A stretch of DNA of 48,884 nt from Streptosporangiales bacterium (GTDB lineage: Bacteria; Actinomycetota; Actinomycetes; Streptosporangiales; WHSR01). The first letter of the stretch is position 1, and every line of letters begins with the position of its first letter. Shown here one piece after another: positions 7,674-19,633 of the stretch. Position numbers and translations under genes: made by a program. The stretch covers positions 1 to 48,884 of the forward strand of contig WHSR01000032.1 in NCBI GenBank assembly GCA_009379995.1, given 5' to 3'. The notes beneath the pieces were generated by a model that ran no database searches, was not told the origin of the DNA, and worked only from the letters and a program-made list of their open reading frames with translations.

Positions 7674-7738
7674 CGCCGAGATCTATGTTGTGGGGGGCCG
7701 AAACGGGCAAAACGACCCCCACAACATAGATCTCGGCG
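7674..7738. terminator. Long perfect palindrome, likely bidirectional terminator
   Basis: Arms of 23 bp at 7674-7696 and 7716-7738 are perfect reverse complements (outer ends CGCCGAGATCTATG and CATAGATCTCGGCG), with a 19-bp loop. It fills the whole gap between the stops of the convergent HIT and EF-G2 genes. Transcripts from either side would fold into the same stable hairpin. Neither side has a long U-tract, as is common in actinobacteria. Confidence 0.75.
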
Positions 7739-7739
7739 G

Positions 7740-9902
7740 CTATTCCTTCTGCTTCTCCGCCGCGATGACCTTGTCGGCCATGTGCGAGGGCATCGGCTCG
7801 TGCCGGAGGTAGCTCCGGCTGAAGGTGCCGGTGCCGTGGGACATCGAGCGGAGGTCGATGGCGTACCGGGAGATCTCCAGCTCGGGCAGCTCGGCCTTGA
7901 CCAGGGTGCGGCCGCCGGCGACAGGCTCGGTGCCCAGCACCCGGCCGCGCCGCGACGACAGGTCCGACATCACCGCGCCCACGTACTCGTCACCCACCAG
8001 CACCTGCACCTCGTCGACCGGCTCGAGCAGCACGACCTGCGCCTTGCCTGCGGCGTCCTTCAGCGCGAGCTGCCCGGCGATCTGGAAGGCCATGTCCGAG
8101 GAGTCGACCGAGTGGGCCTTTCCGTCGAAGAGCGTCACCCGCAGGTCCACCACCGGGTAGCCGGCCAGGACCCCCTTCTCCATCTGCTGCCGGACGCCCT
8201 TCTCCACCGAGGGGATGAACTGCCGCGGGACCACACCGCCGACGATCTTGTCGACGAACTCGAACCCGCTGCCGGAGGGGAGCGGCTCGACCTTGATGTG
8301 GCAGATGCCGTACTGGCCGTGGCCACCCGTCTGCTTGACGTTGCGGCCGAGAGCTTCCACCTCGCCGCTGAACGTCTCCCGCAGCGGGACACGCAACGGG
8401 ATCTGCTCGACCTCGACGCCGTACCGGCTCTTCAGCCGGTCGAACAGCACGTCGGCGTGTGCCTCGCCCATGCACCACAGGACCAGCTGACGGGTCTCGG
8501 AGTTCATCTCCAGCCGCAGCGTCGGATCCTCGGCGACGAGCCGGCCGAGGGCCTGGGACAGCTTGTCCTCGTCCGCCTTGGACTTCGCCTGGATCGCGGC
8601 CGGCAGCAGCGGGTCCGGCATCGTCCAGGACGCTACGAGCAGCGGCTCCTCCTTGGCGGAGAGAGTGTCGCCGGTCTCCGCGCTGGCGAGCTTCCCCACC
8701 GCGCAAATGTCGCCGGCCACGCACTGGGAGATCGTGCGTTGGGTCTTGCCCAGCGGCGAGGACAGGGCACCGATGCGCTCGTCGACGTCGTGGTCCTCGT
8801 GGCCGCGGTCTGCGAGCCCGTGTCCGGAGACGTGCACGACCATGTCCGGCCGCAGAGTGCCGGAGAACACCCGAACGAGGTTGATGCGGCCGACGTACGG
8901 GTCGCTGGTGGTCTTCACGACCTGGGCGACGAGGGGTCCGTTCGGGTCGCATGCGATCGTGCCGGCGCCCCCGCCCTTGACCTTGGTGACCTCCGGAATC
9001 TCGTGCTCCGGCGGCGACGGGAACGCCTGGGTGATCACCTCGAGCAGCTCGACCATGCCGACACCGGTCGGCGAGGCAGCCGCGAGAACCGGGAAGAAGC
9101 TGCCCCTGGCGACCGCCTTCTCGAGGTCCTCGATGAGTTCCTTGGGGTCGATGTGCTCGCCCTCGAGATAGCGGTCCATGAGGGTCTCGTCCTCGCTCTC
9201 CTGGATGATCCCCTCGATGAGAGCGCTGCGCAGTTCCTCGACGCGGTCGGCGTACTCGGCGTCGGGGTCGTGCTCGGTCCGCTGGCCCGACGAGTAGTCG
9301 AAGAACTTCTGGGAGAGCAAACCGATGAGGCCCCGCACCCCGTCGTCGCCCTGGACGGGGAAGTAGATGGGCAGCACCCCGTCGCCGAAGGCCTGCTGGC
9401 ACACGCCCAGGACCTCGTCGAAGTCGGCCCGCCCGTGGTCGATCTTGGTGATAACGACGGCCCGTGGCATGCCGACGGCTGCGCACTCGTCCCACAGCAT
9501 CTGGGTCATGCCGTCGACCCCGTCGACGGCAGATACCACGAACAGAGCCGCGTCGGCTGCGCGCAGCCCGGCGCGCAGGTCGCCGACGAAGTCCGCATAG
9601 CCGGGGGCGTCGAGCAGGTTCACCTTGATCCCGGCGTGCTCCGCGGGGACCAGGGTGAGGTTGATGGATCGCTGCTGACGGGCCTCGGCCTCGTCGTAGT
9701 CGCTGACGGTAGTGCCGTCCTCGACGCGGCCGGCGCGCTGGATCGTGCCGGTCGCCAACAGGAGGGCCTCGGCCAGGGTTGTCTTTCCGGCTCCGGAGTG
9801 GCCGACCAGCGCGACGTTACGTACCTTGTCCGGCTGGTCGACCGTTGGTGCCCTACCGGCGGCCCCCTGGGAGCCACCACTCGCCTTGTCCGCCACGCGC
9901 AT
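7740..9902 (-). CDS. fusA2: Elongation factor G-like protein EF-G2
   Basis: A 720-residue translational GTPase. G1 GHSGAGKTT is at about residues 34-42, G3 DAPGY near 97 and G4 TKID near 150; the EF-G domains II-V follow in normal order and length. Deviations from canonical EF-G, such as TKID for NKxD and GHSGAG in the P-loop, are typical of the actinobacterial paralogue FusA2 (EF-G2, M. tuberculosis Rv0120c), which does not replace EF-G in translocation and whose job is unclear. The N-terminal ~25 residues are an unstructured extension. The start at 9902 has GGAAGGAGA upstream. It stands alone on the minus strand, inserted into the otherwise conserved HIT-pgsA interval and closed by the palindrome at 7674-7738. 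Confidence 0.92.
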   Translation of the reverse strand: MRVADKASGGSQGAAGRAPTVDQPDKVRNVALVGHSGAGKTTLAEALLLATGTIQRAGRVEDGTTVSDYDEAEARQQRSINLTLVPAEHAGIKVNLLDAPGYADFVGDLRAGLRAADAALFVVSAVDGVDGMTQMLWDECAAVGMPRAVVITKIDHGRADFDEVLGVCQQAFGDGVLPIYFPVQGDDGVRGLIGLLSQKFFDYSSGQRTEHDPDAEYADRVEELRSALIEGIIQESEDETLMDRYLEGEHIDPKELIEDLEKAVARGSFFPVLAAASPTGVGMVELLEVITQAFPSPPEHEIPEVTKVKGGGAGTIACDPNGPLVAQVVKTTSDPYVGRINLVRVFSGTLRPDMVVHVSGHGLADRGHEDHDVDERIGALSSPLGKTQRTISQCVAGDICAVGKLASAETGDTLSAKEEPLLVASWTMPDPLLPAAIQAKSKADEDKLSQALGRLVAEDPTLRLEMNSETRQLVLWCMGEAHADVLFDRLKSRYGVEVEQIPLRVPLRETFSGEVEALGRNVKQTGGHGQYGICHIKVEPLPSGSGFEFVDKIVGGVVPRQFIPSVEKGVRQQMEKGVLAGYPVVDLRVTLFDGKAHSVDSSDMAFQIAGQLALKDAAGKAQVVLLEPVDEVQVLVGDEYVGAVMSDLSSRRGRVLGTEPVAGGRTLVKAELPELEISRYAIDLRSMSHGTGTFSRSYLRHEPMPSHMADKVIAAEKQKE

Positions 9903-10074
9903 CTCCTTCCGGGGAGATCAACGGGCGCCGAACCGGCGGTCGCGCCTGATGGCATCACCGGGCGGCGCCATCCTGGTTGCTCACACCCTTTACCCTCGGT
10001 GCCGGACGTGACAAGAGGGCATGCAGGGGGGAGTTAGCACTCCGGCCGCAATCCCGCAACCTCGCCGCAACCTC

Positions 10075-10080
10075 TACGAT
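10075..10080 (+). promoter_or_regulatory. Candidate -10 box (TACGAT) before pgsA
   Basis: TACGAT fits TANNNT and lies 9 bp before the ATG at 10090, so transcription would begin a few bases before the start codon. It supports 10090 rather than the upstream in-frame ATG at 10021 as the pgsA start. No -35 box stands out. Confidence 0.35.
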
Positions 10081-10089
10081 CGGACCGCC

Positions 10090-10731
10090 ATGCTTCGTGT
10101 GCTGCGTCCCGGGCTGGCCCGGGCTCTGATACCGCTCGGGCGTGTCCTTGCTCGTACCGGAATCAGCCCCAATGTCCTCACCATGGCCGGGACCGTGGGG
10201 GTCGCCGGAGGGGCGTTGGGCTTCTACCCACGGGGCGAGCTCTTCGTCGGCACGCTGGTCGTTACCTTCTTCGTGTTCTCCGACATGCTCGACGGGGCGC
10301 TCGCCCGGGCCCGGGGTAGCGTCGGCCCGTGGGGGGCGTTTCTCGACTCGACCATGGACCGCATCGGCGACGCTGCGATCTTCGGCGGCCTCGTGCTGTG
10401 GTTTGCTGGCGGGGGCGACGATGCGCTGCTCGCCGCGTTGGCGCTGTACTGCCTGGTGGCCGGCGGGATCGTGTCGTACGCCAAGGCCCGGGCCGAGGGC
10501 CTCGGGTTCGCCTGCAACGTGGGCATCGCCGAACGGACCGAACGGCTCCTGTTGATCTTGGTGGCGACCGGCCTGCACGGGCTGGGTGTGCCGTACGCGC
10601 TGCCCGTCGGGCTGTGGCTGCTCGCCGTCGGGGCAACGGTGACAGTTGCCCAGCGGTTTGTCGTGGTGTGGCGGCAGGCCGGGCAGGTCGATTCCGGCGG
10701 CCCCGGCCCGGCCGGTCGAGCCGGCCGATGA
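10090..10731 (+). CDS. pgsA: Phosphatidylinositol phosphate synthase (CDP-alcohol phosphotransferase)
   Basis: A 213-residue membrane enzyme. The family signature D-x2-D-G-x2-A-R-x8-G-x3-D-x3-D is complete: Asp65, Asp68, Gly69, Arg73, Gly82, Asp86 and Asp90. Several membrane helices are present. It should join CDP-diacylglycerol to inositol-1-phosphate at the cytoplasmic membrane, the first step toward phosphatidylinositol and its mannosides. The start at 10090 gives the same N-terminus as mycobacterial PgsA1 (MLRVLRPGLARALIPLG..); an in-frame ATG at 10021 would add 23 unconserved residues. Its stop overlaps the start of the acyltransferase by 4 bp (ATGA), and pimA follows the same way, giving a coupled three-gene unit for PI-mannoside synthesis. 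The family also holds PGP synthases, but the context argues for the inositol enzyme. Confidence 0.9.
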   Translation: MLRVLRPGLARALIPLGRVLARTGISPNVLTMAGTVGVAGGALGFYPRGELFVGTLVVTFFVFSDMLDGALARARGSVGPWGAFLDSTMDRIGDAAIFGGLVLWFAGGGDDALLAALALYCLVAGGIVSYAKARAEGLGFACNVGIAERTERLLLILVATGLHGLGVPYALPVGLWLLAVGATVTVAQRFVVVWRQAGQVDSGGPGPAGRAGR

Positions 10732-11660
10732 GGAGCACGGCGGGCGAGCGCCTGGCCGGCGCCGCGTACGCGCTTGGCTGGGCCGCTGTCCGGTGGGTGC
10801 CGGAGCGCCCGGCGCTGGCCGTGTTCCGGCTCATCGCCGACGTCGCCTGGCGGCGCCGTGGGAAGGGGGTCCGCCAGCTCGAGGCCAACCTTGCCAGGGT
10901 CGTCGGTCCGGACGCCGACGGTAACGGGCTGCGGCGGCTCAGCCGCGCCGTGATGCGTTCCTACTCGCGGTACTGGCTGGAGGTCTTCCGGCTGCCGGCG
11001 ATGGGGTCCGAACGGATCCTCTCCGGCATGCGCATCCAGGGCGTCGAGGACGTGTTCGCGAACCTGCGGGCCGGCCGAGGCGTGGTGCTCGCCCTGCCGC
11101 ACATGGGCAACTACGACCACGCCGGTGCGTGGATCGTGCTGTCCGGCGCCCCCTTCACGACCGTCGTGCAGCGGCTGCGCCCAGAGTCGTTGTTCGACCG
11201 CTTCGTCGCCTTCCGGGAAAGCCTCGGCATGGAGGTGATCGCGTTGACCGGCGGCGAGCGCGACGTCTTCGGGCAGCTTGCCCGCAGGCTCCGCTCGGGC
11301 GGCCTGGTCTGCCTCGTCGCCGACCGCGACATCACCGCGAGCGGGGTCGAGGTGGAGTTCTTCGGCGAACCCGCCCGGATGCCGGCCGGTCCCGCGTTGC
11401 TCGCCATGCAGACCGGCGCCGCGCTCATGCCGGTGACCCTGTGGTACGAGGGCGACTGCTGGGGCGTCCGGGTACACGAGGAGGTCCCGGTGCCCGCGGA
11501 GGGCGATCGGAAGCAGAAGGTCGCCGCCGTCACTCAGGCCCTCGCCAGGGTCTTCGAGGCGGGCATCGCCGAACACCCGCAGAACTGGCACATGTTGCAG
11601 CGGTTGTGGCTCGCCGACCTCGACGAGCGGGTTCCGAAGGGAGCGGGGGCCGCGGAATGA
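10728..11660 (+). CDS. Phosphatidylinositol mannoside acyltransferase
   Basis: A 310-residue member of the LpxL/HtrB-like acyltransferase family. The catalytic H-x4-D motif is HMGNYD (His125, Asp130). Further family blocks are VVQRLRPESLFDRFVAFRES and VCLVADRDI. By position and sequence it corresponds to M. tuberculosis Rv2611c (PatA), which transfers palmitate from acyl-CoA onto mannose of PIM1/PIM2 at the inner face of the membrane. The ATG overlaps the pgsA stop (ATGA), and its own stop overlaps the pimA start in the same way. Good ribosome sites are absent, as expected for coupled translation. Confidence 0.9.
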   Translation: MRSTAGERLAGAAYALGWAAVRWVPERPALAVFRLIADVAWRRRGKGVRQLEANLARVVGPDADGNGLRRLSRAVMRSYSRYWLEVFRLPAMGSERILSGMRIQGVEDVFANLRAGRGVVLALPHMGNYDHAGAWIVLSGAPFTTVVQRLRPESLFDRFVAFRESLGMEVIALTGGERDVFGQLARRLRSGGLVCLVADRDITASGVEVEFFGEPARMPAGPALLAMQTGAALMPVTLWYEGDCWGVRVHEEVPVPAEGDRKQKVAAVTQALARVFEAGIAEHPQNWHMLQRLWLADLDERVPKGAGAAE

Positions 11661-12811
11661 GAATCGGCCTCGTGTGCCCGTACACCTGGGAGGTTCCCGG
11701 CGGGGTACAGCAGCACGTGCGGGACCTGGCCGAGGCGCTGCTCGTGCTGGGCCACGAGGTCTCGGTGATCGCCCCGGTCGACGACCCTGCGGACGCTCCG
11801 GAGCCCCTGCAGAACTATGTGGTTCCGGCGGGTCGGGCCGTACCGGTTCCGTACAACGGGTCGGTCGCCCGCCTCGCCTTCGGGTTCGTCTCCGCCGGAC
11901 GGGTGCGGCGCTGGCTCCGGGAGGGCCGCTTCGACGTCCTGCACGTGCACGAGCCCACGGCGCCGAGCCTCTCGCTGCTCGCCTGCTGGGCGGCCGACGG
12001 GCCGATCGTGGCGACCTTCCACACGGCGATTCAACGGTCGCGGGCGATGGCGGCCGCGTACGGGATCCTGCAGACGGCGATGGAGAAGATCAACGCCAGG
12101 ATCGCGGTCTCGGAGGCCGCCCGGAAGACTCTCGTCGAGCACCTGGGCGGCGACGCGGTGCTCATACCCAACGGTGTGACCGCCCACCGCTACACCGAGG
12201 CCGAGGCGCTGCCCGGATGGCCGGGGGAGGGCGGCGCCCTGGGCTTCCTCGGCAGGCTGGACGAACCCCGCAAGGGTCTCCCGGTGCTGCTCGAGGCGTT
12301 CCGGCTGCTGGCGCCCGGTCGCCCGGGACTGCGCCTGCTCGTCGCCGGCCCGGGTGACCTCGACGAGATCCGCGACACGGTACCGGACGAGCTTGCTCAG
12401 CGTGTCGTGCTGCTGGGCCAGGTGAGCGAGCGGGACAAGGTCCGCGCCTATCACTCGGTCGACGTCTTCGTCGCGCCCAACCTGGGCGGGGAAAGCTTCG
12501 GCATAGTTCTCGCCGAGGCCATGGCGGCCGGCGCGCCGATCGTGGCCAGCGACATCGAGGCGTTTCGCCGGGTGCTGCTCGGCGGCCGGGCGGGCGCGCT
12601 TTTCCCGGTCGGCGACGCCGAGGCGCTGGCCCACGCCGCTGCCGAGCTGCTCGACGACCCGGTGCGCCGTACCGCGCTGTCCAGGGAGGCGAGGATCGCG
12701 GTGCGTCGCTACGACTGGACGACTGTGGCCCACGACGTGCTGCAGGTGTACGAGACCGTCGCGCTGGACACCGCGGGCGTGGTCGAGGACTTCCGCAGCG
12801 GGGTGCGGTAA
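11657..12811 (+). CDS. pimA: Phosphatidylinositol alpha-mannosyltransferase
   Basis: A 384-residue GT-B fold, GT4-family glycosyltransferase. The N-terminal PYTWEVPGGVQQHVRDLAEA loop binds acceptor lipid in PimA enzymes, HVHEPTAPS follows, and the donor-binding EX7E motif is GGESFGIVLAEAMAAG near residues 275-290. It transfers the first mannose from GDP-mannose to phosphatidylinositol at the cytoplasmic face. Coupled by ATGA to the acyltransferase and, through it, to pgsA, so the first committed steps of PI-mannoside synthesis are made together. Length and N-terminus match mycobacterial PimA. Confidence 0.93.
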   Translation: MRIGLVCPYTWEVPGGVQQHVRDLAEALLVLGHEVSVIAPVDDPADAPEPLQNYVVPAGRAVPVPYNGSVARLAFGFVSAGRVRRWLREGRFDVLHVHEPTAPSLSLLACWAADGPIVATFHTAIQRSRAMAAAYGILQTAMEKINARIAVSEAARKTLVEHLGGDAVLIPNGVTAHRYTEAEALPGWPGEGGALGFLGRLDEPRKGLPVLLEAFRLLAPGRPGLRLLVAGPGDLDEIRDTVPDELAQRVVLLGQVSERDKVRAYHSVDVFVAPNLGGESFGIVLAEAMAAGAPIVASDIEAFRRVLLGGRAGALFPVGDAEALAHAAAELLDDPVRRTALSREARIAVRRYDWTTVAHDVLQVYETVALDTAGVVEDFRSGVR

Positions 12812-12817
12812 GCCGGT

Positions 12818-13378
12818 ATGGAGGCGTCGATCGAGCTGCTGAGCTACGTGGTTTCCGGCCTCGCGATCTTCGTACTCCTCGGTCTCTACGTGTCCTGGCG
12901 GGCGACCCGGCTCGACCGCCTCCACGGGCGGGTGGAGGCCGCTCGGGCCGCTCTGGACGCCGCGCTGGTCCGCCGCGCCGCGGCGGCCCTGGAGCTGGCC
13001 GCCTCCGGGTTGCTCGACCCGGCGACGAGCCTGCTGCTCGCGGGCGCCGCCCACGAGGCCCGCGCGGCCGGCGAGGACCGCCGCGAGCTCGCCGAGAGCG
13101 ACCTGTCCCGGGCGCTGCGCGCCGCGTTCGGCCAGCCGGATTTCCGGGCCAGGCTGGCCGACCGCGACGGGGGAGCGTTGGTCGAGGAGCTGGATGCGGC
13201 GGCAACGAAGGTGCTGCTGGCCCGACGCTTCTACAACGACGCGGTGGCCGCGACCAGGACGTCCCGCCGCCGATGGCTGGTGCGGGCCCTGCGGCTGGCC
13301 GGACACGCCGCGATGCCGGCGTTCTTCGAGATCGACGATGTCCCGCCGGACAACGGGCCGGATGCCGATACCGCCTAG
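12818..13378 (+). CDS. LemA-like membrane protein of unknown function
   Basis: A 186-residue protein with one N-terminal membrane helix (about residues 7-28, LLSYVVSGLAIFVLLGLYVS) followed by a long alanine-rich helical region likely to form a coiled coil. The stretch LLARRFYNDAVAATRTSRRR, and later AMPAFFEIDD, resembles the end of LemA-family proteins (ARRYYNDAV...FE), so a LemA-like helical bundle is likely, but no function is known. It begins 6 bp after the pimA stop and precedes pdxS by 42 bp. In M. tuberculosis this place is held by a different membrane protein with a Nudix domain (Rv2609c), so it is a lineage-specific replacement. A role near the envelope is only inferred from its anchor and position. 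Confidence 0.75.
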   Translation: MEASIELLSYVVSGLAIFVLLGLYVSWRATRLDRLHGRVEAARAALDAALVRRAAAALELAASGLLDPATSLLLAGAAHEARAAGEDRRELAESDLSRALRAAFGQPDFRARLADRDGGALVEELDAAATKVLLARRFYNDAVAATRTSRRRWLVRALRLAGHAAMPAFFEIDDVPPDNGPDADTA

Positions 13379-13381
13379 AAT
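13376..13381 (+). promoter_or_regulatory. Candidate -10 box (TAGAAT) for pdxST-yebC
   Basis: TAGAAT overlaps the stop codon of the LemA-like gene and lies 40 bp before the pdxS GTG. It is a near-consensus -10 element; no clear -35 box is at the right distance. If used, the leader would be about 33 nt. Confidence 0.3.
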
Positions 13382-13420
13382 GCTAAGTACCCGTACATTC
13401 CTTCTTCGCGAGGTACTGCA

Positions 13421-14356
<936 letters not shown>

Positions 14357-14445
14357 CCCGGGGCCCAGGACCCTCCCCACGCGGTTACGCTCGATAGGCG
14401 TAGCTGTTGCCGCATGTCCAGGTATCACCCCAGGAAGGCTTGTCA

Positions 14446-15054
14446 GTGACTACCGAGACCACTCCGGTGATCGGCGTGCTCGCCCTGCAGGGCGACGTAC
14501 GTGAGCACCTGCGCGCCCTGGAGACCTGCGGGGTACGCGCGGTGACCGTACGGCACGCCGACGACCTGGAGCGGGTGAGCGGGCTGGTAATCCCCGGTGG
14601 CGAGTCCACCACGATGTGGCGGCTGGCGACCACGTTCGAGCTGATGGAGCCGCTGCGCAAGCGGATAGAGGGCGGCATGCCCGCGTACGGCTCCTGCGCT
14701 GGGATGATCATGCTGGCGGACCGCATCCTGGACGGTATCGACGGTCAGGAGACGATCGGCGGAATCGACATGACCGTGCGGCGGAACGCGTTCGGCCGGC
14801 AGGTCGACTCGTTCGAGGCCGACGTCTCCTTCCACGGTCTCGACACGCCGTACCACGCCGTTTTCATCCGAGCGCCCTGGGTGGAACGTGTCGGCGAGGA
14901 CTGCGAAGTACTCGCCAGCGTCGCGACCGGGGCGGCCGCGGGTAGGATCGTCGCCGTTCGTCAGGGTCATCTGCTCGCAACGGCCTTCCACCCGGAGCTG
15001 ACCGGCGACACCCGCGTGCACCGCTACTTCGTCGAGCTTGTGAAGGAGGCGTAG
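14446..15054 (+). CDS. pdxT: Pyridoxal 5'-phosphate synthase, glutaminase subunit PdxT
   Basis: A 202-residue class I glutamine amidotransferase that feeds ammonia to PdxS. The nucleophile elbow is GSCAGMIML (Cys), and the His-Glu pair is in FHPELTGD near the C-terminus; [12 protein letters not shown] forms the oxyanion region. I chose the GTG at 14446 because AGGAAGG lies 7 bp upstream and the conserved core ([15 protein letters not shown]) begins a few residues later; an upstream alternative start at 14407 adds 13 unconserved residues. yebC follows after 6 bp. Confidence 0.95.
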   Translation: MTTETTPVIGVLALQGDVREHLRALETCGVRAVTVRHADDLERVSGLVIPGGESTTMWRLATTFELMEPLRKRIEGGMPAYGSCAGMIMLADRILDGIDGQETIGGIDMTVRRNAFGRQVDSFEADVSFHGLDTPYHAVFIRAPWVERVGEDCEVLASVATGAAAGRIVAVRQGHLLATAFHPELTGDTRVHRYFVELVKEA

Positions 15055-15060
15055 TTCGCC

Positions 15061-17321
<2,261 letters not shown>

Positions 17322-17384
17322 ATCCCGGCCGACACGCCGCGGGTGCGGCACGGCGGAGGGCTTCGGGTCGCGATAGCGTACCGG

Positions 17385-17400
17385 CTGAACGTACGTTCGA
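17385..17400 (+). promoter_or_regulatory. LexA (SOS) box upstream of ruvC
   Basis: CTGAACGTACGTTCGA matches the actinobacterial SOS box TCGAAC-N4-GTTCGA at 10 of 12 defined positions, including the full GAAC-N4-GTTC core. It lies 18 bp before the ruvC GTG. This would place ruvCAB under DNA-damage control, as known for ruvC in mycobacteria. It could also touch the divergent membrane gene. Confidence 0.7.
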
Positions 17401-17418
17401 CCAGGAAGGCGTTCTCGC

Positions 17419-17961
17419 GTGCGGGTTCTCGGCATCGATCCGGGGCTCACCCGGTGCGGTCTCGGCGCTGTCGAGGGCGCTCCCGGCTCCCGGCTGGCGC
17501 TCGTGGCCGTCGACGTGGTACGGACCCGGGCGGGCGACGCCGTTGGCCCGCGGCTGGTGGCGCTGGAGCGTCTCGTCGAGGAGTGGCTCGACCGGCTGCG
17601 GCCCGACGCGGTGGCCGTCGAGCAGGTCTTCAGCCAACACAATGTCCGCACGGTGATGGGCACTGCCCAGGCCAGCGGGATCGCCATCGCGTGCGCCGCT
17701 CGCCGCGACATCCCGGTCGCCCTGCACACGCCGAGCGAGGTCAAGGCGGCCGTCACCGGCAGCGGGCGGGCCGACAAGGCCCAGGTCACTACCATGGTTA
17801 CCCGGCTGCTGGGGCTTACCGACCGGCCACGCCCGGCGGACGCCGCCGACGCCCTCGCGCTGGCGATCTGCCACCTGTGGCGGGGCAGCACGCAGCGCCG
17901 GCTCGATGCCCTCGCAGCGCACCACGCCGCCCGCCACGCCGCCTCCGGAGTGCGAAGATGA
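17419..17961 (+). CDS. ruvC: Holliday junction endonuclease RuvC
   Basis: A 180-residue RNase H-fold resolvase that cuts Holliday junctions symmetrically. The acidic active site is visible: Asp7 in GIDPGLT, Glu in AVEQVFSQ near residue 68, and the paired aspartates in [11 protein letters not shown] near 140. [20 protein letters not shown] is the conserved DNA-binding loop region. GTG start with GGAAGG upstream. Coupled to ruvA by ATGA; a LexA-like box lies just upstream. Confidence 0.96.
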   Translation: MRVLGIDPGLTRCGLGAVEGAPGSRLALVAVDVVRTRAGDAVGPRLVALERLVEEWLDRLRPDAVAVEQVFSQHNVRTVMGTAQASGIAIACAARRDIPVALHTPSEVKAAVTGSGRADKAQVTTMVTRLLGLTDRPRPADAADALALAICHLWRGSTQRRLDALAAHHAARHAASGVRR

Positions 17962-18572
17962 TCGCGTTTGTCAACGGACGGGTAGCCGGGATCGCTCCCG
18001 ATTCTGCCGTCGTCGAGGTCGGCGGCCTCGGCCTCACCGTGCAGTGCGCACCGGCCACGCTCGCCGGGCTCCGGGTGGGCGAGCGGGCCACCGTGCCGAC
18101 GTCGCTGGTGGTGCGCGAGGACTCGCTGACCCTGTACGGCTTCGCCGAGGAGGACGAACGCGTGGTCTTCGAGCTGTTGCAGACGGCCAGCGGGGTGGGT
18201 CCCCGGCTCGCCCTGGCGATGCTCGCCGTCCATTCCCCGAACGAGCTCCGTCGTGCGGTGGCCGCCGAAGACGTCGCGACCCTCACGAAGGTCCCCGGCA
18301 TCGGGCGCAAGGGGGCGCAGCGCATCGTCCTCGAGCTCAAGGACAGGCTGGGCGCTCCCGCCGGCCTGCCGGAGCACGAGCCGACCCCGGCCGGAGGTGC
18401 CGTCGCGCCGTGGCGGGAGCAGCTGCACTCGGCGTTGGTCAACCTCGGCTGGTCGAGCCGCGAGGCGGAGGAGGCGGTGTCCGCCGTCGCGCCCGACGTT
18501 CCGGCCGACGGCCCGTCGCCGGACGTCCCCGTGCTGCTGCGCTCCGCGCTGAGGAGGCTCAGCCGCTCATGA
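17958..18572 (+). CDS. ruvA: Holliday junction branch-migration protein RuvA
   Basis: A 204-residue protein with three expected domains: N-terminal OB fold ([20 protein letters not shown]..), the tandem helix-hairpin-helix region ([11 protein letters not shown] and [20 protein letters not shown]) and the C-terminal RuvB-binding helices after a flexible linker rich in Pro and Gly. RuvA tetramers hold the four-way junction while RuvB motors drive migration. Start overlaps the ruvC stop, and its stop overlaps the ruvB start, both ATGA. Confidence 0.96.
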   Translation: MIAFVNGRVAGIAPDSAVVEVGGLGLTVQCAPATLAGLRVGERATVPTSLVVREDSLTLYGFAEEDERVVFELLQTASGVGPRLALAMLAVHSPNELRRAVAAEDVATLTKVPGIGRKGAQRIVLELKDRLGAPAGLPEHEPTPAGGAVAPWREQLHSALVNLGWSSREAEEAVSAVAPDVPADGPSPDVPVLLRSALRRLSRS

Positions 18573-19633
18573 GGGAGGAGATCGAGGACCGGGAGCGCCG
18601 CGGCGTGATCTCGCCGACCGCCGAACCCGACGAGCGTGCGATCGAGTCCGCGCTGCGACCCAGGCGCCTCGACGACTTCATCGGGCAGACCAGGGTGCGC
18701 GAGCAGCTCTCCCTCATGCTGCAGAGCGCGCTGCAACGGGGGCGGCCGCCCGATCACGTGCTGCTCTCCGGTCCGCCAGGGCTCGGCAAGACGACGATGG
18801 CGATGATCATCGCCGTCGAGCTCGGCACCTCGCTGCGGATCAGCAGCGGGCCGGCGATCGAACGTGCCGGGGATCTCGCCGCGATCCTGTCCACCCTGGC
18901 CGAGGGCGAGGTGCTCTTCCTCGACGAGATCCACCGCATGGCGCGTCCGGCCGAGGAGGTGCTCTACGTCGCGATGGAGGACTTCCGGGTCGACGTGGTC
19001 GTCGGCAAGGGTCCGGGTGCGACAGCGATCCCCCTGGACATCGCGCCGTTCACGCTCGCCGGAGCGACCACCCGCGCCGGGCTGCTGCCCGCACCCCTGC
19101 GCGATCGGTTCGGCTTCACCGCCCACCTGGACTTCTACGCGCCCGACGAACTCGAGCAGGTGCTGCACCGGTCCGCCCGGCTGCTCGAGGTGAACCTCCG
19201 CGCCGACGGCGCCGAGGAGATCGCCGGCCGGTCGCGCGGCACCCCGCGCATCGCCAACCGGCTGCTGCGCCGGGTTCGTGACTACGCCGAGGTCCGCGCC
19301 GACGGTGTGATCACCCGCGAGGTGGCCCGGTCAGCGCTGACCCTGTACGAGGTGGACGAGGAAGGGCTCGATCGGCTGGACCGTGCGGTGCTCGGCGCGC
19401 TGCTGCGCAGGTTCGGCGGCGGTCCGGTGGGCCTGTCCACGCTGGCGGTGGCGGTGGGCGAGGAGCCGGAGACCGTCGAGGTGGTGGCCGAGCCGTTCCT
19501 CGTCCGCGCCGGGCTGCTCGCCCGTACGCCCCGGGGACGGATCGCGACGCCGACGGCCTGGGCCCACCTCGGCCTGAACCCGCCCCGGGGATGGCAGGAG
19601 CCGCCGACGCTGTTCGATTCCTCGGGCTCCTGA
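18569..19633 (+). CDS. ruvB: Holliday junction DNA helicase RuvB
   Basis: A 354-residue AAA+ motor. Walker A is GPPGLGKTT (68-76), Walker B is LFLDEIH near 115-121, sensor 1 is in [20 protein letters not shown] with the arginine finger, and the C-terminal winged-helix domain ([16 protein letters not shown]) binds DNA. It ends the ruvCAB operon. A 160-bp gap follows before yajC. I see no strong terminator there; a promoter for yajC-secDF may lie in it. Confidence 0.97.
   Translation: MREEIEDRERRGVISPTAEPDERAIESALRPRRLDDFIGQTRVREQLSLMLQSALQRGRPPDHVLLSGPPGLGKTTMAMIIAVELGTSLRISSGPAIERAGDLAAILSTLAEGEVLFLDEIHRMARPAEEVLYVAMEDFRVDVVVGKGPGATAIPLDIAPFTLAGATTRAGLLPAPLRDRFGFTAHLDFYAPDELEQVLHRSARLLEVNLRADGAEEIAGRSRGTPRIANRLLRRVRDYAEVRADGVITREVARSALTLYEVDEEGLDRLDRAVLGALLRRFGGGPVGLSTLAVAVGEEPETVEVVAEPFLVRAGLLARTPRGRIATPTAWAHLGLNPPRGWQEPPTLFDSSGS

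Noticed and set aside
7782..10037. Very long plus-strand open frame opposite EF-G2.
   Set aside because: It is the antisense shadow of a high-GC gene: no ribosome site, rich in His, Arg, Asp and Leu, no family resemblance. The same applies to the long minus-strand frames opposite alaS, aspS and pheT.
10021..10089. Upstream in-frame ATG for pgsA adding 23 residues.
   Set aside because: The added residues are not conserved, and a -10-like box at 10075-10080 fits a start at 10090.
14372..14400. Small inverted repeat TACGC...GCGTA before pdxT.
   Set aside because: Five-base arms are too short to mean much in a sequence of this composition.
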